Below, one piece after another: positions 5,338 through 11,643 of a stretch of 11,643 nt of DNA (position 1 is the stretch's first letter; the number at the start of each line of letters is the position of its first letter). This DNA is from an uncultured Succinivibrio sp. (GTDB taxonomy: Bacteria; Pseudomonadota; Gammaproteobacteria; Enterobacterales; Succinivibrionaceae), in NCBI GenBank assembly GCA_902772715.1, contig CACYBT010000278.1, positions 1-11,643 on the forward strand. Reading direction: 5' to 3'. The notes under the pieces were generated by a model. The model was not told the DNA's origin. It saw only the letters and a list, made by a program, of their open reading frames with translations, and ran no database searches. A program made the position numbers and the translations under genes.

Positions 5338-6426
5338 ATGGTTACTGTAAATTTAAAATCCTTATTCAATAATGAAAAAATCCTTATAGATGCAATTGAA
5401 CTTGAACCATGCAGTCTATATGAACATATTCCGGTATTGAATAAAAACTACGTATTTGAGTTAAATGTCCTCAATGAAATTCTGCTGTTTTTAGCCCATC
5501 CTCAGCATGATTGTCTCTATATAAGCGGTCCTTCTGGCTGTGGTAAGACCACAATCATGCTACAGATTGCCTCCCGTCTTAACTGGCCTGTGGAACAGAT
5601 AACTTTATCAAATAAATCTGAATCCATTGATCTTATAGGTCATGCAACTTTAAGAAAAGGAGAGCTGGTCTTTGAATATGGTCCGTTAACACGAGCCATG
5701 ATGTATGGAGAAATTCTGATTTTAAATGAAATCGATCTGATGTCTCCTGGTGATCTGTCAGTATTAAATGACGTATTAGAAGGAAAACCGCTGACTATTC
5801 TTGCCAATAATGGTGAAATTATTCATCCCCACCCTCAGTTTAGAGTTGTTGCCACTGCCAATACCAAAGGCTTTGGCGATATGACTGGTTTCTACAATGG
5901 AGCGCGATTACTAAATCAGGCCTTTTTAGATCGTTTTCGTTATCTTGAAATGTCATATCCTAAAGCCAATGTAGAATGTCTTATGATAAAACAGGCCTAC
6001 CCAAATCTTGATGATGCTTTAATCAGTAATCTGGTTCGTTTTGCCAACGAGTTACGACAGGTTGTGAATATGGGGCTTGAAAACGGGGTAAGACAGTTGT
6101 CGGCTCCTTTTTCCACCCGTACTTTATTGAAAATAGCAGGAATTGCGGCACTAGATTTAAATTTGACCATGCACAAAATTATCAGTATGACCTTCGCCTT
6201 AAGATTACCTAAGGTAGAATTTGAATACGTAATGCGTTTGTGTAATGATGTTTTTGGACATGAAAAGGAGGTTCTTGCCAATACCTCTAAGAATAATCTT
6301 AATGATTCCATCAAGGTACAGGACGAGATGTATGTCAAGGATGACAAAGATACGACAGCTAAAGGCAAAAAAACGCGCAAAGTAAAAAAAACTAATGAGA
6401 ACTTAGAAATTGAGTTAAGTGCGTGA
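5338..6426 (+). CDS. MoxR/AAA_5-type AAA+ ATPase (CobS/CbbQ-like), function unknown
   Basis: I choose ATG 5338 because AGGTGA at 5324-5329 is an ideal Shine-Dalgarno 8 bp upstream; the in-frame GTG at 5326 lies inside that motif. The 362-residue protein has Walker A GPSGCGKTT (residues 64-72), a Walker B region EILILNEIDL (125-134, with Asn130-Glu131 instead of Asp-Glu), PHPQFRVVATANTKGFGD as the sensor-1 strand with its Asn, then the arginine-finger region LNQAFLDRFRYLEMSYP. 'N-E-I-D' and 'F-R-V-V-A-T-A-N-T-x-x-x-G-D' are typical of the AAA_5 MoxR subgroup, so the Asn is probably not inactivating. Members usually remodel a protein partner together with a VWA-domain protein, which is not encoded nearby. 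The last ~40 residues form a Lys-rich, probably disordered tail. It lies between flgN and flgM in an otherwise flagellar cluster; a motility role is unproven. Confidence 0.82.
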   Translation: MVTVNLKSLFNNEKILIDAIELEPCSLYEHIPVLNKNYVFELNVLNEILLFLAHPQHDCLYISGPSGCGKTTIMLQIASRLNWPVEQITLSNKSESIDLIGHATLRKGELVFEYGPLTRAMMYGEILILNEIDLMSPGDLSVLNDVLEGKPLTILANNGEIIHPHPQFRVVATANTKGFGDMTGFYNGARLLNQAFLDRFRYLEMSYPKANVECLMIKQAYPNLDDALISNLVRFANELRQVVNMGLENGVRQLSAPFSTRTLLKIAGIAALDLNLTMHKIISMTFALRLPKVEFEYVMRLCNDVFGHEKEVLANTSKNNLNDSIKVQDEMYVKDDKDTTAKGKKTRKVKKTNENLEIELSA

Positions 6427-6463
6427 AATACAGCAATAAACTGGGGACCTTCATGCAAGACGT

Positions 6464-6499
6464 CTCTAAATCACTCTAAATTTGTACATATGTTATAAT
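6464..6499 (+). promoter_or_regulatory. Extended -10 promoter of the DMT transporter gene
   Basis: A perfect TATAAT (6494-6499) preceded by TG one base upstream forms an extended -10, about 50 bp before the transporter start. No good -35 is present, which is usual for extended -10 promoters. Just upstream the octamer CTCTAAAT occurs twice 10 bp apart (6464-6471 and 6474-6481), on the same helical face, and could bind a regulator. Confidence 0.5.
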
Positions 6500-6547
6500 G
6501 GGCCTCGTTGTATCATAGGCTTTATATGGTTTAAAGGCGTGTTGTGA

Positions 6548-7471
6548 ATGCGATTTTCATATGCTGTATTGGGGCATTTTTATGCTCTTTTGGTTATTAT
6601 CATCTGGGGACTTACTTTTGTTTCATGCAAGATTTTGCTAAACGATTTTTCTCCGGTTGAAATCCTGTTTAATCGCTTTTTAATTGCCACATTATGTCTT
6701 GTGGTGGTTGCGCCTAAAGCCCTGAAATTTGAGAGTCTTAAGGTTGAATGTTACGCGGCAATAGTGGGATTTTCCGGTATAACGCTGTACTTTGTTTTTG
6801 AGAATAATGCGCTTATTTTCTCAAATTCCTCAAATGTCAGCCTTATTGTGTCTTCATCCCCGTTTTTTGTTGCGATCCTCAACTATTTTTTGGATAAAAC
6901 GAAACTAGGTCTGAATTTTTATATAGGTTTTATCATTGCCATCGTGGGTATTGCCTTTTTGTCTATGGGGACCTTAAGACTTAAGTTAAATCCTTTGGGA
7001 GATATCCTGGCCTTGGGCAGTGCTGTATCCTGGGGACTGTATAGTTTATATGTAGTGAAGTTACAAAGACTCAGAATCAACAGTCTGTATATTACTATTA
7101 AGTCTTTCTTTTATGCAGTTGTGTTTACTCTGCCACTGATGTGGGGGTGGGGCTATGAACTCAAAATCGGGAGACTTCTTGATGAGACTAATCTTATAAA
7201 TTATCTGTTTTTAGCCATCATCGCCTCGTCTTTAAGTTTTTATTTTTGGTCAAAATCAGTAGAATACATCGGTTCTGTTAAAACCAGTGTTTACCTCTAT
7301 GCTATTCCAGTGGTGACTGCAGTAGGGGCGCACTTTATCATAAATGAACAGCTTACGGTTTATTCTTTTGTGGGAATTGCCCTTGCCATACTGGGACTTG
7401 TTGTTTCACAGACCAGTACTCTTCAGTTAAAGCAAATTATGGGCAAAGCCTTTTCAAGAAACACCGCCTAG
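6548..7471 (+). CDS. DMT-superfamily transporter, EamA family
   Basis: The 307-residue inner-membrane protein has about ten hydrophobic segments in two EamA repeats. The first repeat opens with AVLGHFYALLVIIIWGLTFV ('W-G-x-x-F') and NDFSPVEILFNRFLIA ('P-x-x-x-x-x-x-R'). The second opens with GDILALGSAVSWGLYSLYVV and ends with a region containing SVEYIGSVKTSVYLYAIPVV ('G-x-x-x-x-S-x-x-x-x-x-x-P-V'), then 'G-x-x-L-x-I-x-G'. EamA proteins export or import small metabolites such as amino acids; the substrate cannot be read from sequence. ATG 6548 has only a weak Shine-Dalgarno (AAAGGCG). It has its own promoter and a strong terminator, so it is probably a single-gene unit inserted in the flagellar cluster. 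Confidence 0.87.
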   Translation: MRFSYAVLGHFYALLVIIIWGLTFVSCKILLNDFSPVEILFNRFLIATLCLVVVAPKALKFESLKVECYAAIVGFSGITLYFVFENNALIFSNSSNVSLIVSSSPFFVAILNYFLDKTKLGLNFYIGFIIAIVGIAFLSMGTLRLKLNPLGDILALGSAVSWGLYSLYVVKLQRLRINSLYITIKSFFYAVVFTLPLMWGWGYELKIGRLLDETNLINYLFLAIIASSLSFYFWSKSVEYIGSVKTSVYLYAIPVVTAVGAHFIINEQLTVYSFVGIALAILGLVVSQTSTLQLKQIMGKAFSRNTA

Positions 7472-7550
7472 GATTATGCTTTTTTGAAGAGCTCATTATC
7501 GAAAGACTGGTCTTAGGAATCATGGGAAGCCAGTACTTTAAGAAGAAAAA

Positions 7551-7612
7551 CAAAAAGAGAGCTCCCAGACTCTCTTTTTGATTTTGTCCACTTCTCCTGC
7601 AAAGTGGGCAAA
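7551..7612. terminator. Tandem hairpins, bidirectional terminator between transporter and flgM
   Basis: The first stem is CAAAAAGAGAG / CTCTCTTTTTG (7551-7561, 7570-7580; 11 bp, 8-nt loop). On the plus strand it ends in TTTTTGATTTTG; on the minus strand it is followed by TTTTTGTTTTTCTT, a longer U-tract. A second 11-bp stem TTTGTCCACTT / AAGTGGGCAAA (7583-7593, 7602-7612, one G-T pair) precedes it in the flgM reading direction. The pair should end both convergent transcripts, the first stem being the classic intrinsic terminator. Confidence 0.85.
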
Positions 7613-7630
7613 GAAACTTTTTATGCTATG

Positions 7631-7954
7631 CTAGCCAAAAATCGAAGATAGTTCGTCTTCAGAATCAATCAGCTTATTGGCTACTGATTCGTAATTTATT
7701 TTATATGAACCATCTTTAATGGCAGATTTTAGCTTTTCTACTTTTGCCTCATCAATTCCTGAGGAATCTTTTGCTTTCTGCACAGCCTTTGACATTGTCT
7801 TTGCTGACTCGGTCAGGATCACTGCGTCTGTAGATTTAGCTGCTACCTCACCACCACTTGTTGTTAGTGCTTTTGTTGGTTTTGACTTGGCAGTAGCAAC
7901 TGACTCTTTGATCCCGCTTTTATATACGCGGTCATTTAATGCATCGATTGCCAT
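7631..7954 (-). CDS. flgM: Anti-sigma-28 factor FlgM
   Basis: The 107-residue protein has the FlgM layout. A disordered N-terminal half is rich in Lys/Thr/Ala/Ser. The C-terminal sigma-binding region is IDEAKVEKLKSAIKDGSYKI (residues 67-86) followed by NYESVANKLI, the family's 'I-D-x-x-K-V-x-x-I-K-x-A-I-x-x-G-x-Y-x-I-x-x-x-x-I-A-x-K-L'. FlgM binds sigma-28 (FliA) and holds late flagellar genes off until it is exported through the completed hook-basal body. GAGGG lies 7 bp before ATG 7954. It follows flgA on the same strand with a 111-bp gap that holds a sigma-28-type promoter, implying autogenous feedback in addition to any readthrough from flgA. Confidence 0.92.
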   Translation of the reverse strand: MAIDALNDRVYKSGIKESVATAKSKPTKALTTSGGEVAAKSTDAVILTESAKTMSKAVQKAKDSSGIDEAKVEKLKSAIKDGSYKINYESVANKLIDSEDELSSIFG

Positions 7955-8000
7955 GATACTACCCTCAATAAAAATTTAAAAATATTACCGTGTTAATTAC

Positions 8001-8027
8001 TTAACGGACGATGTCAAAAAAACTTAA
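8001..8027 (-). promoter_or_regulatory. Sigma-28 (FliA) promoter of flgM
   Basis: On the minus strand TTAAGTTT (8027-8020), an 11-bp spacer and TCCGTTAA (8008-8001) match the sigma-28 consensus TAAAGTTT-N11-GCCGATAA at 7/8 and 6/8 positions with exact spacing. The start would be near 7994, about 40 nt before flgM. Sigma-28 control of flgM is established in Salmonella and reported in Vibrio. Just upstream lie T/A runs of 7, 9, 8 and 5 bases (8031-8067) that could act as an UP-like or curved element. Confidence 0.75.
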
Positions 8028-8065
8028 GCATTTTTTTAAAATTTTTTTTTAATTTTTTTTCGTTT

Positions 8066-8776
8066 TTAAAAAATGACTTCAACAACTCCTGGACCACGGA
8101 TTACCCCTGTTATAACCTTTTGAGTTTTAATGTTTTTTATCTGGATCTGATCGTTGAGTCTGCCTTCTTCTAAGGCTATACCCTGGGTTTTTATGGAAAG
8201 ATTTTTGGATTGAGCAATTATGGTAACAGTATCTCCCTTGGCTATAATACAGAAATCGCTGATTTTAATGGCTTCTCCTGCCTTCAGATCCTTGCGTGTT
8301 TTAGTTCCGAGGATTAAGTTTTCCTCTGTAATCAGTGAGGCCATGTTTGCCGTTTCACTGACGTAGGTTTTATCTAGCATGTCACGTGTTATTACTGAAC
8401 CGCGGGGGATATTATCGGCGGCGACGATGATTTTTCGTAAAATATTTACGCTGACATTGACATTGATCCGGTATGGCTTTTCTTTACGGGAGCAGGTAAT
8501 TCTTACGGTATTGTTTTTTTTGATTTCGTTTCCGGCGATTTCAGCGGTTAGATATCCTGGACACTTTCCGCCATAATCACGCTTGGCATCAATGCGTCCC
8601 ACTTTTATTACATACTTTTTGTCATCGGATTCATCATTAAACTGGGCAAGCATATACTGCCTGGCGACATTCGTCAAAAAATCTGCCTCTTCCTGTGTTG
8701 CATAAGAGCAGGTTAAAAAACAGGAAAAGAAGATCCACAATAGAGTTTTTGTAACTTTAGTAGCAAGCAATTTCAC
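8066..8776 (-). CDS. flgA: Flagellar basal-body P-ring formation chaperone FlgA
   Basis: I choose GTG 8776: GGAG (8786-8783) lies 6 bp upstream, and translation from it gives a clean Sec signal, MKLLATKVTKTLLWIFFSCF then LTCSYA with cleavage after residue 26 (236 residues total). The longer frame to TTG 8836 and an ATG at 8788 lack ribosome binding sites, and the TTG lies upstream of the predicted -10. The periplasmic part carries the SAF-type FlgA domain: IPRGSVITRDMLDK, then 'R-x-D-L-K-A-G-E-A-I', KGDTVTIIAQSKNLSIKTQG, IALEEGRLNDQIQIKNIKTQ and the closing VIRGPGVVEVIF. FlgA assists assembly of FlgI into the P ring around the rod. It is transcribed toward flgM and away from cheV. Confidence 0.9.
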   Translation of the reverse strand: MKLLATKVTKTLLWIFFSCFLTCSYATQEEADFLTNVARQYMLAQFNDESDDKKYVIKVGRIDAKRDYGGKCPGYLTAEIAGNEIKKNNTVRITCSRKEKPYRINVNVSVNILRKIIVAADNIPRGSVITRDMLDKTYVSETANMASLITEENLILGTKTRKDLKAGEAIKISDFCIIAKGDTVTIIAQSKNLSIKTQGIALEEGRLNDQIQIKNIKTQKVITGVIRGPGVVEVIF

Positions 8777-8808
8777 TGTATGCTCCATTACGTGTTTTTG
8801 TAACTTTA
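8745..8808. repeat. 15-bp direct repeat at the 5' end of flgA
   Basis: GTTTTTGTAACTTTA occurs at 8745-8759 and again at 8794-8808, 49 bp apart. One copy is inside the signal-peptide codons and the other in the untranslated leader (with the GTG 8776 start). The spacing is not a multiple of three, so the copies would encode different peptides. It may be the trace of a small duplication or a repeated regulatory site. Confidence 0.6.
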
Positions 8809-8822
8809 CCGCTGTAAATTTT

Positions 8823-8871
8823 ATCACATATGGCAATTTGAGGGGGTCAACCTTTGTCTCTCATATGTGAT
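8823..8871 (-). promoter_or_regulatory. Predicted flgA promoter with an overlapping 10-bp inverted repeat
   Basis: On the minus strand TTGACC (8850-8845), 16 bp, then TGTGAT (8828-8823) give a sigma-70-like promoter whose start would be ~45 bp before GTG 8776. ATCACATATG (8823-8832) covering the -10 is repeated in perfect inversion as CATATGTGAT (8862-8871) upstream of the -35. This resembles a pair of operator half-sites. I saw no sigma-54 or sigma-28 promoter for flgA. Confidence 0.35.
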
Positions 8872-9075
8872 TTTGCATGTCGCAATTATTTAAATTTATT
8901 TAAAATATTGGATTAATCGCACTAATTAGACTAAAAAATTGCCTCTGGATGTGATTTAATCCGCAAATTCTTTACTTTCTTATAGGTTAATACACATTTG
9001 CTTATTATTCTAATAAGAGTTTTGCAAAAAAGAAAATTCCCAGAATGCAGAAGGGAATAAACAAAGGATTTTTTA
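8872..9075. other. AT-rich divergent intergenic region between flgA and cheV
   Basis: The flgA-cheV gap is about 300 bp and mostly A/T. Apart from the flgA promoter described above it holds a perfect 7-bp inverted repeat CTTATTA / TAATAAG (9001-9007, 9011-9017, loop TTC), about 60 bp before cheV. I searched by eye on both strands for GG-N10-GC and for the sigma-28 pattern and found neither, so the cheV promoter is not identified. Confidence 0.5.
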
Positions 9076-10056
9076 ATGATTGGTGTAATGGATTCTGTCA
9101 ATGAATTAACTGAAGTAGTTGGACAGAATCGTATGGAGCTTTTGTTATTTAAACTCTCAGGACTTAAACAGCGTTATGGAATTAATGTTTTCAAAGTAAG
9201 AGAAATTCTTCCCTGTCCGAAACTCACTGTAATGCCGAAACTGCAAAAATATGTCATCGGAGTAACTCATATCCGCGGACAGACGATTTCGGTTATTGAT
9301 ATTGCCTATGCGATAGGGGGACGGCGTACTGTCAATATAGACAAGAGTTTTATGATCATAGCCGAGTATAACCGTTCTACGCATGCCTTTCTTGTATCAA
9401 GTGTGGAACGCATTCTCAATATGAATTGGGATAGGATCATGCCTCCTCCTAAAGGTTCTGGTGACAGTAACTACATGACAGCAGTAACTGAGATTGATGG
9501 AGAGTTGGTTGAGATCCTTGATGTTGAAAAAATCTTAGATGAGATTTCTCCTAACAAGGTTGAGAAAAATGATCTAGATGAGGTTTATGACGAGGAGTTT
9601 GCCAGACTTGTCGAAAACAGAAAACCGACAGTGTTAGTTGCTGATGATTCAAGAGTGGCATTAAATCAGGTATGTTCGGCCATTAAGAAGATGAATCTTG
9701 AAGTTGTGAAAGCGCATAACGGCAGAGAAGCCTATACCATACTTCGCGAGTACGCCAGCAAAGGTCCATTAAATGAACAGGTTTCACTAATTATTTCTGA
9801 TGTGGAAATGCCTGAGATGGATGGCTACACTTTATGTTCAACCCTAAGAAAGGATCCTTCCTTAAAATCAGCCTACGTCATTTTGCATACATCCTTATCG
9901 GGAGTTTTCAATCAGAGTATGGTAAGCAAGGCCGGAGCCAATGATTTTATCCCTAAGTTCAATCCTGTTGAATTAGCCAAGGCAGTAAAAAAAGGCATAA
10001 TTCTTACAAGTGAAGGAAAGTCGGGAGCAGAACTGATAATGCACGGTCAGGATTAG
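9076..10056 (+). CDS. cheV: Chemotaxis coupling protein CheV (CheW domain plus receiver)
   Basis: The 326-residue cytoplasmic protein joins a CheW-like domain (~18-155; LLLFKLSGLKQRYGINVFKV, LPCPKLTVMPKLQKYVIGVT, HIRGQTISVIDIAYAIGG) to a response-regulator receiver (~185-310). Receiver residues are all present: acidic pair Asp190-Asp191 (VLVADDSRVAL), phospho-acceptor Asp242 (IISDVEMPEMDGY), Thr272 and Lys294 (FIPKFNP). CheV links chemoreceptors to the kinase CheA, and phosphorylation tunes that coupling, giving adaptation. AAAGGA precedes ATG 9076. It is 46 bp upstream of cheR in the same direction, the arrangement found before flgB in Vibrio-type loci. Confidence 0.95.
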   Translation: MIGVMDSVNELTEVVGQNRMELLLFKLSGLKQRYGINVFKVREILPCPKLTVMPKLQKYVIGVTHIRGQTISVIDIAYAIGGRRTVNIDKSFMIIAEYNRSTHAFLVSSVERILNMNWDRIMPPPKGSGDSNYMTAVTEIDGELVEILDVEKILDEISPNKVEKNDLDEVYDEEFARLVENRKPTVLVADDSRVALNQVCSAIKKMNLEVVKAHNGREAYTILREYASKGPLNEQVSLIISDVEMPEMDGYTLCSTLRKDPSLKSAYVILHTSLSGVFNQSMVSKAGANDFIPKFNPVELAKAVKKGIILTSEGKSGAELIMHGQD

Positions 10057-10102
10057 GTTTACAGTATATTTACATATTATTCTAACAATATTCAGGTGTG
10101 AT

Positions 10103-11643
10103 ATGGCCTTTACAAATTCTAATAATAATGGAAATGCTTCCAATAACAATAAGTCATCACCGACGTTCACTTCGACATTTAGTAATAAAAACGGCAGTAC
10201 AGGTGCTGCAAGTCAATTTAAGACTGGTACAGGTCTTAATAAAACCGTAGGCAGTTCCTCGTTCTCAAAGCCCGCAACCTCCGTTTTTTCAAAACCTGCC
10301 ACGTCAGCCTCTACAAAAACTGCAGGCTTTACCTTTGCGAGTAATATAAAAAAACCAGCCACTGCTGCAAGTGGTAGCGCATTTAAGAGTACTGTGCCGT
10401 TACATACTTCCTCATCTGTAACCACAAACCGTGGAACCACTGGAACTTTTGGTAAAACATCGACATTTACACATCCTGCGACAGGGACTTCTAGTTTTTC
10501 CTTTAGCAAGACTTCTTCTTTGTCGGCAGCCGGTACTGCTACTAAAAATACTACTGCTTTGGGTACTAAAGGTATTACACCATCGGTCGCAAAAACCTCG
10601 ACTTTTTCCAATACCACGAGAACATCAGTATTTACAAATAACTCGTCTAAGCCAGTGTCGACAGGCAGTACTTTCCATTCCACATTGAGCAGCAAGAGTT
10701 CAGCACCTTCACCAAGCGCCTTTAAATCACATCTTAGTAATCCAATCAGTAATGATGAGTTTGCCAAAAAATTTGCAGATACTAAAGCCGCATTATCATC
10801 TACAGCTGTCAAAAAAAATGACTCCGTTCATCATCAGGGGGAAGGCGGAGTTGCTATTTCCTCCTCTCAGGAGGTGACTGATGTGCAGTATCGCCGTTTT
10901 TCTGCTTTTATTGAAGAAAAGTGCGGTATAGTGCTGGGCAGTGGTAAGCAGTATCTTGTGAACAGTCGTCTTTCTGCGTTGCTGCCTAAATTCAACATTT
11001 CCAATATTGACGAGTTAATCAACTTTGCCATGGAAGAGAAACCTAACAACAAAATCCAAGAAGCAGTTGTAGATGCGATGACCACCAACGAGACCTTATG
11101 GTTCCGTGACACCTACCCTTATACTGCTTTAGAGGAATTTATTCTGCCGGAACTTGCCAAAAAGGGAAAATATCCTGTGAGAATTTGGTCTGCCGCCTGT
11201 TCATCAGGACAGGAACCATATTCCATTGGTATTGTGGTTCAGGAACAGATGGCTAAAATGCTGCATGTTGATCCGAAACAGACGCAGATTATTGGAACAG
11301 ATCTGTCTCCTGAAATGCTGGCTACCTGTAAGTTAGGACAGTATGATGTACACGCATTGTCACGAGGCCTTTCTCCTGAAAGAAAATCGCGGTTCTTTAA
11401 ACCAACCCGTAATCCGAATCTAATGCAGATTGATCCTAAGGTAAAGTCCATGGTGGAATTTAGGCCAATGAATCTTTTGGGCTCGTATGCACTGATGGGC
11501 AGATTTGACGTAATTTTTTGTCGTAATGTCCTAATTTACTTCTCAAATGATGTGAAGGCAGAGATTTTGCGCAAACTTACAATGTGTCTTAATCCAAGGG
11601 GCTATCTCATTTTAGGATCTACCGAGACTTTAGTGGGAGTGGC
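10103..11643 (+). CDS. cheR: Chemotaxis methyltransferase CheR with a ~255-residue low-complexity N-terminal extension (3' end beyond window)
   Basis: ATG 10103 follows AGGTG by 4 bp; the frame is open for 513 codons to the edge, so the C-terminus is missing. Residues ~257-513 are CheR: N-terminal helices (VTDVQYRRFSAFIEEKCGIV), TTNETLWFRD (327-336), SAM-binding IWSAACSSGQEPYS (361-374), IIGTDLSPEML, and the late FDVIFCRNVLIYF (Asp469 to Phe480). CheR methylates glutamates on chemoreceptors using S-adenosylmethionine, opposing CheB. Typical CheR begins at this domain. Here residues 1-217 contain no Asp, Glu, Tyr, Trp or Cys, are dominated by Ser/Thr/Asn/Ala/Gly/Lys, and carry ~17 Phe. Short repeats such as FSKPATS (54-60 and 62-68) and related IKKPATA and FTHPATG recur. 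The repeats differ at most third codon positions yet keep the peptide. The extension is in frame with no better internal start, so it is probably translated; its function is unknown. Confidence 0.92.
   Translation, partial: MAFTNSNNNGNASNNNKSSPTFTSTFSNKNGSTGAASQFKTGTGLNKTVGSSSFSKPATSVFSKPATSASTKTAGFTFASNIKKPATAASGSAFKSTVPLHTSSSVTTNRGTTGTFGKTSTFTHPATGTSSFSFSKTSSLSAAGTATKNTTALGTKGITPSVAKTSTFSNTTRTSVFTNNSSKPVSTGSTFHSTLSSKSSAPSPSAFKSHLSNPISNDEFAKKFADTKAALSSTAVKKNDSVHHQGEGGVAISSSQEVTDVQYRRFSAFIEEKCGIVLGSGKQYLVNSRLSALLPKFNISNIDELINFAMEEKPNNKIQEAVVDAMTTNETLWFRDTYPYTALEEFILPELAKKGKYPVRIWSAACSSGQEPYSIGIVVQEQMAKMLHVDPKQTQIIGTDLSPEMLATCKLGQYDVHALSRGLSPERKSRFFKPTRNPNLMQIDPKVKSMVEFRPMNLLGSYALMGRFDVIFCRNVLIYFSNDVKAEILRKLTMCLNPRGYLILGSTETLVGV

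Noticed and set aside
5525..5740. AAA ATPase inactive because of Asn in place of the Walker B Asp
   Set aside because: The 'L-L-N-E-I-D' form is, as far as I recall, common in this MoxR subgroup, and all other ATPase motifs are intact.
5997..6458. A 153-codon minus-strand open frame opposite the AAA ATPase
   Set aside because: It lies antisense to a well-supported ATPase gene, with no recognisable motif and no ribosome binding site.
8940..9030. Sigma-54 promoter for cheV
   Set aside because: Several GG and GC pairs occur but none has the required 10-bp spacing.
10213..10812. A 199-codon open frame on the minus strand, Val/Leu/Ala-rich
   Set aside because: It is the antisense of the ACT/GCA-rich low-complexity 5' part of cheR, where stop codons are rare on the other strand. 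It has no domain, and the plus-strand frame continues into a real CheR.

Overview
The window looks like a chromosomal flagellar and chemotaxis locus of an AT-rich gammaproteobacterium with a polar flagellum. Three things point there. FlgT, FlgO and FlgP (outer-membrane and H-ring accessory proteins typical of Vibrio/Aeromonas-type sheathed or fast polar flagella) sit together. The gene content flgT-flgO-flgP-flgN-flgM-flgA-cheV-cheR follows the order I recall from Vibrio. There are also sigma-54-type and sigma-28-type promoter sequences at the expected genes. The low GC suggests an Aeromonadales/Succinivibrionaceae-like host, but that is inference without a search.

Left flank (1-1890): the 3' part of an IclR-family regulator runs in from the left edge. 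It is followed by what looks like gene debris: a frameshifted second IclR-like C-terminus and an orphan winged-helix tail resembling the C-terminus of divergent-AAA (AlbA_2/AAA_4) regulators. Next comes a tRNA-Arg(CCT) on the minus strand with its own strong promoter, then a small GNAT acetyltransferase with an inverted repeat over its predicted promoter. The GNAT resembles those used in nonulosonate/flagellin-glycan synthesis.

Flagellar block 1 (1887-5160): flgT (minus) and flgO-flgP-flgN (plus) diverge from a 139-bp intergenic region. It holds a near-consensus sigma-54 promoter facing flgO and a weaker sigma-54-like match facing flgT, and the two share one TGCA -12 core. FlgO and FlgP are predicted outer-membrane lipoproteins, FlgT a secreted periplasmic H-ring protein, and FlgN the export chaperone for the hook-filament junction proteins.

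Interposed block (5161-7471): a MoxR/AAA_5-type ATPase without a visible von Willebrand-A partner, and a DMT/EamA transporter, separate flgN from flgM. A bidirectional terminator ends this block.

Flagellar block 2 (7631-11643): flgA and flgM run leftwards. flgM has its own sigma-28-type promoter downstream of flgA, fitting its role as anti-sigma-28 factor. Divergently, cheV and cheR run rightwards, and cheR leaves the window. The cheR product is the most unusual item: about 255 residues of low-complexity sequence rich in Ser/Thr/Asn/Ala/Lys, studded with Phe and free of acidic residues through residue 217, precede an otherwise normal CheR methyltransferase.
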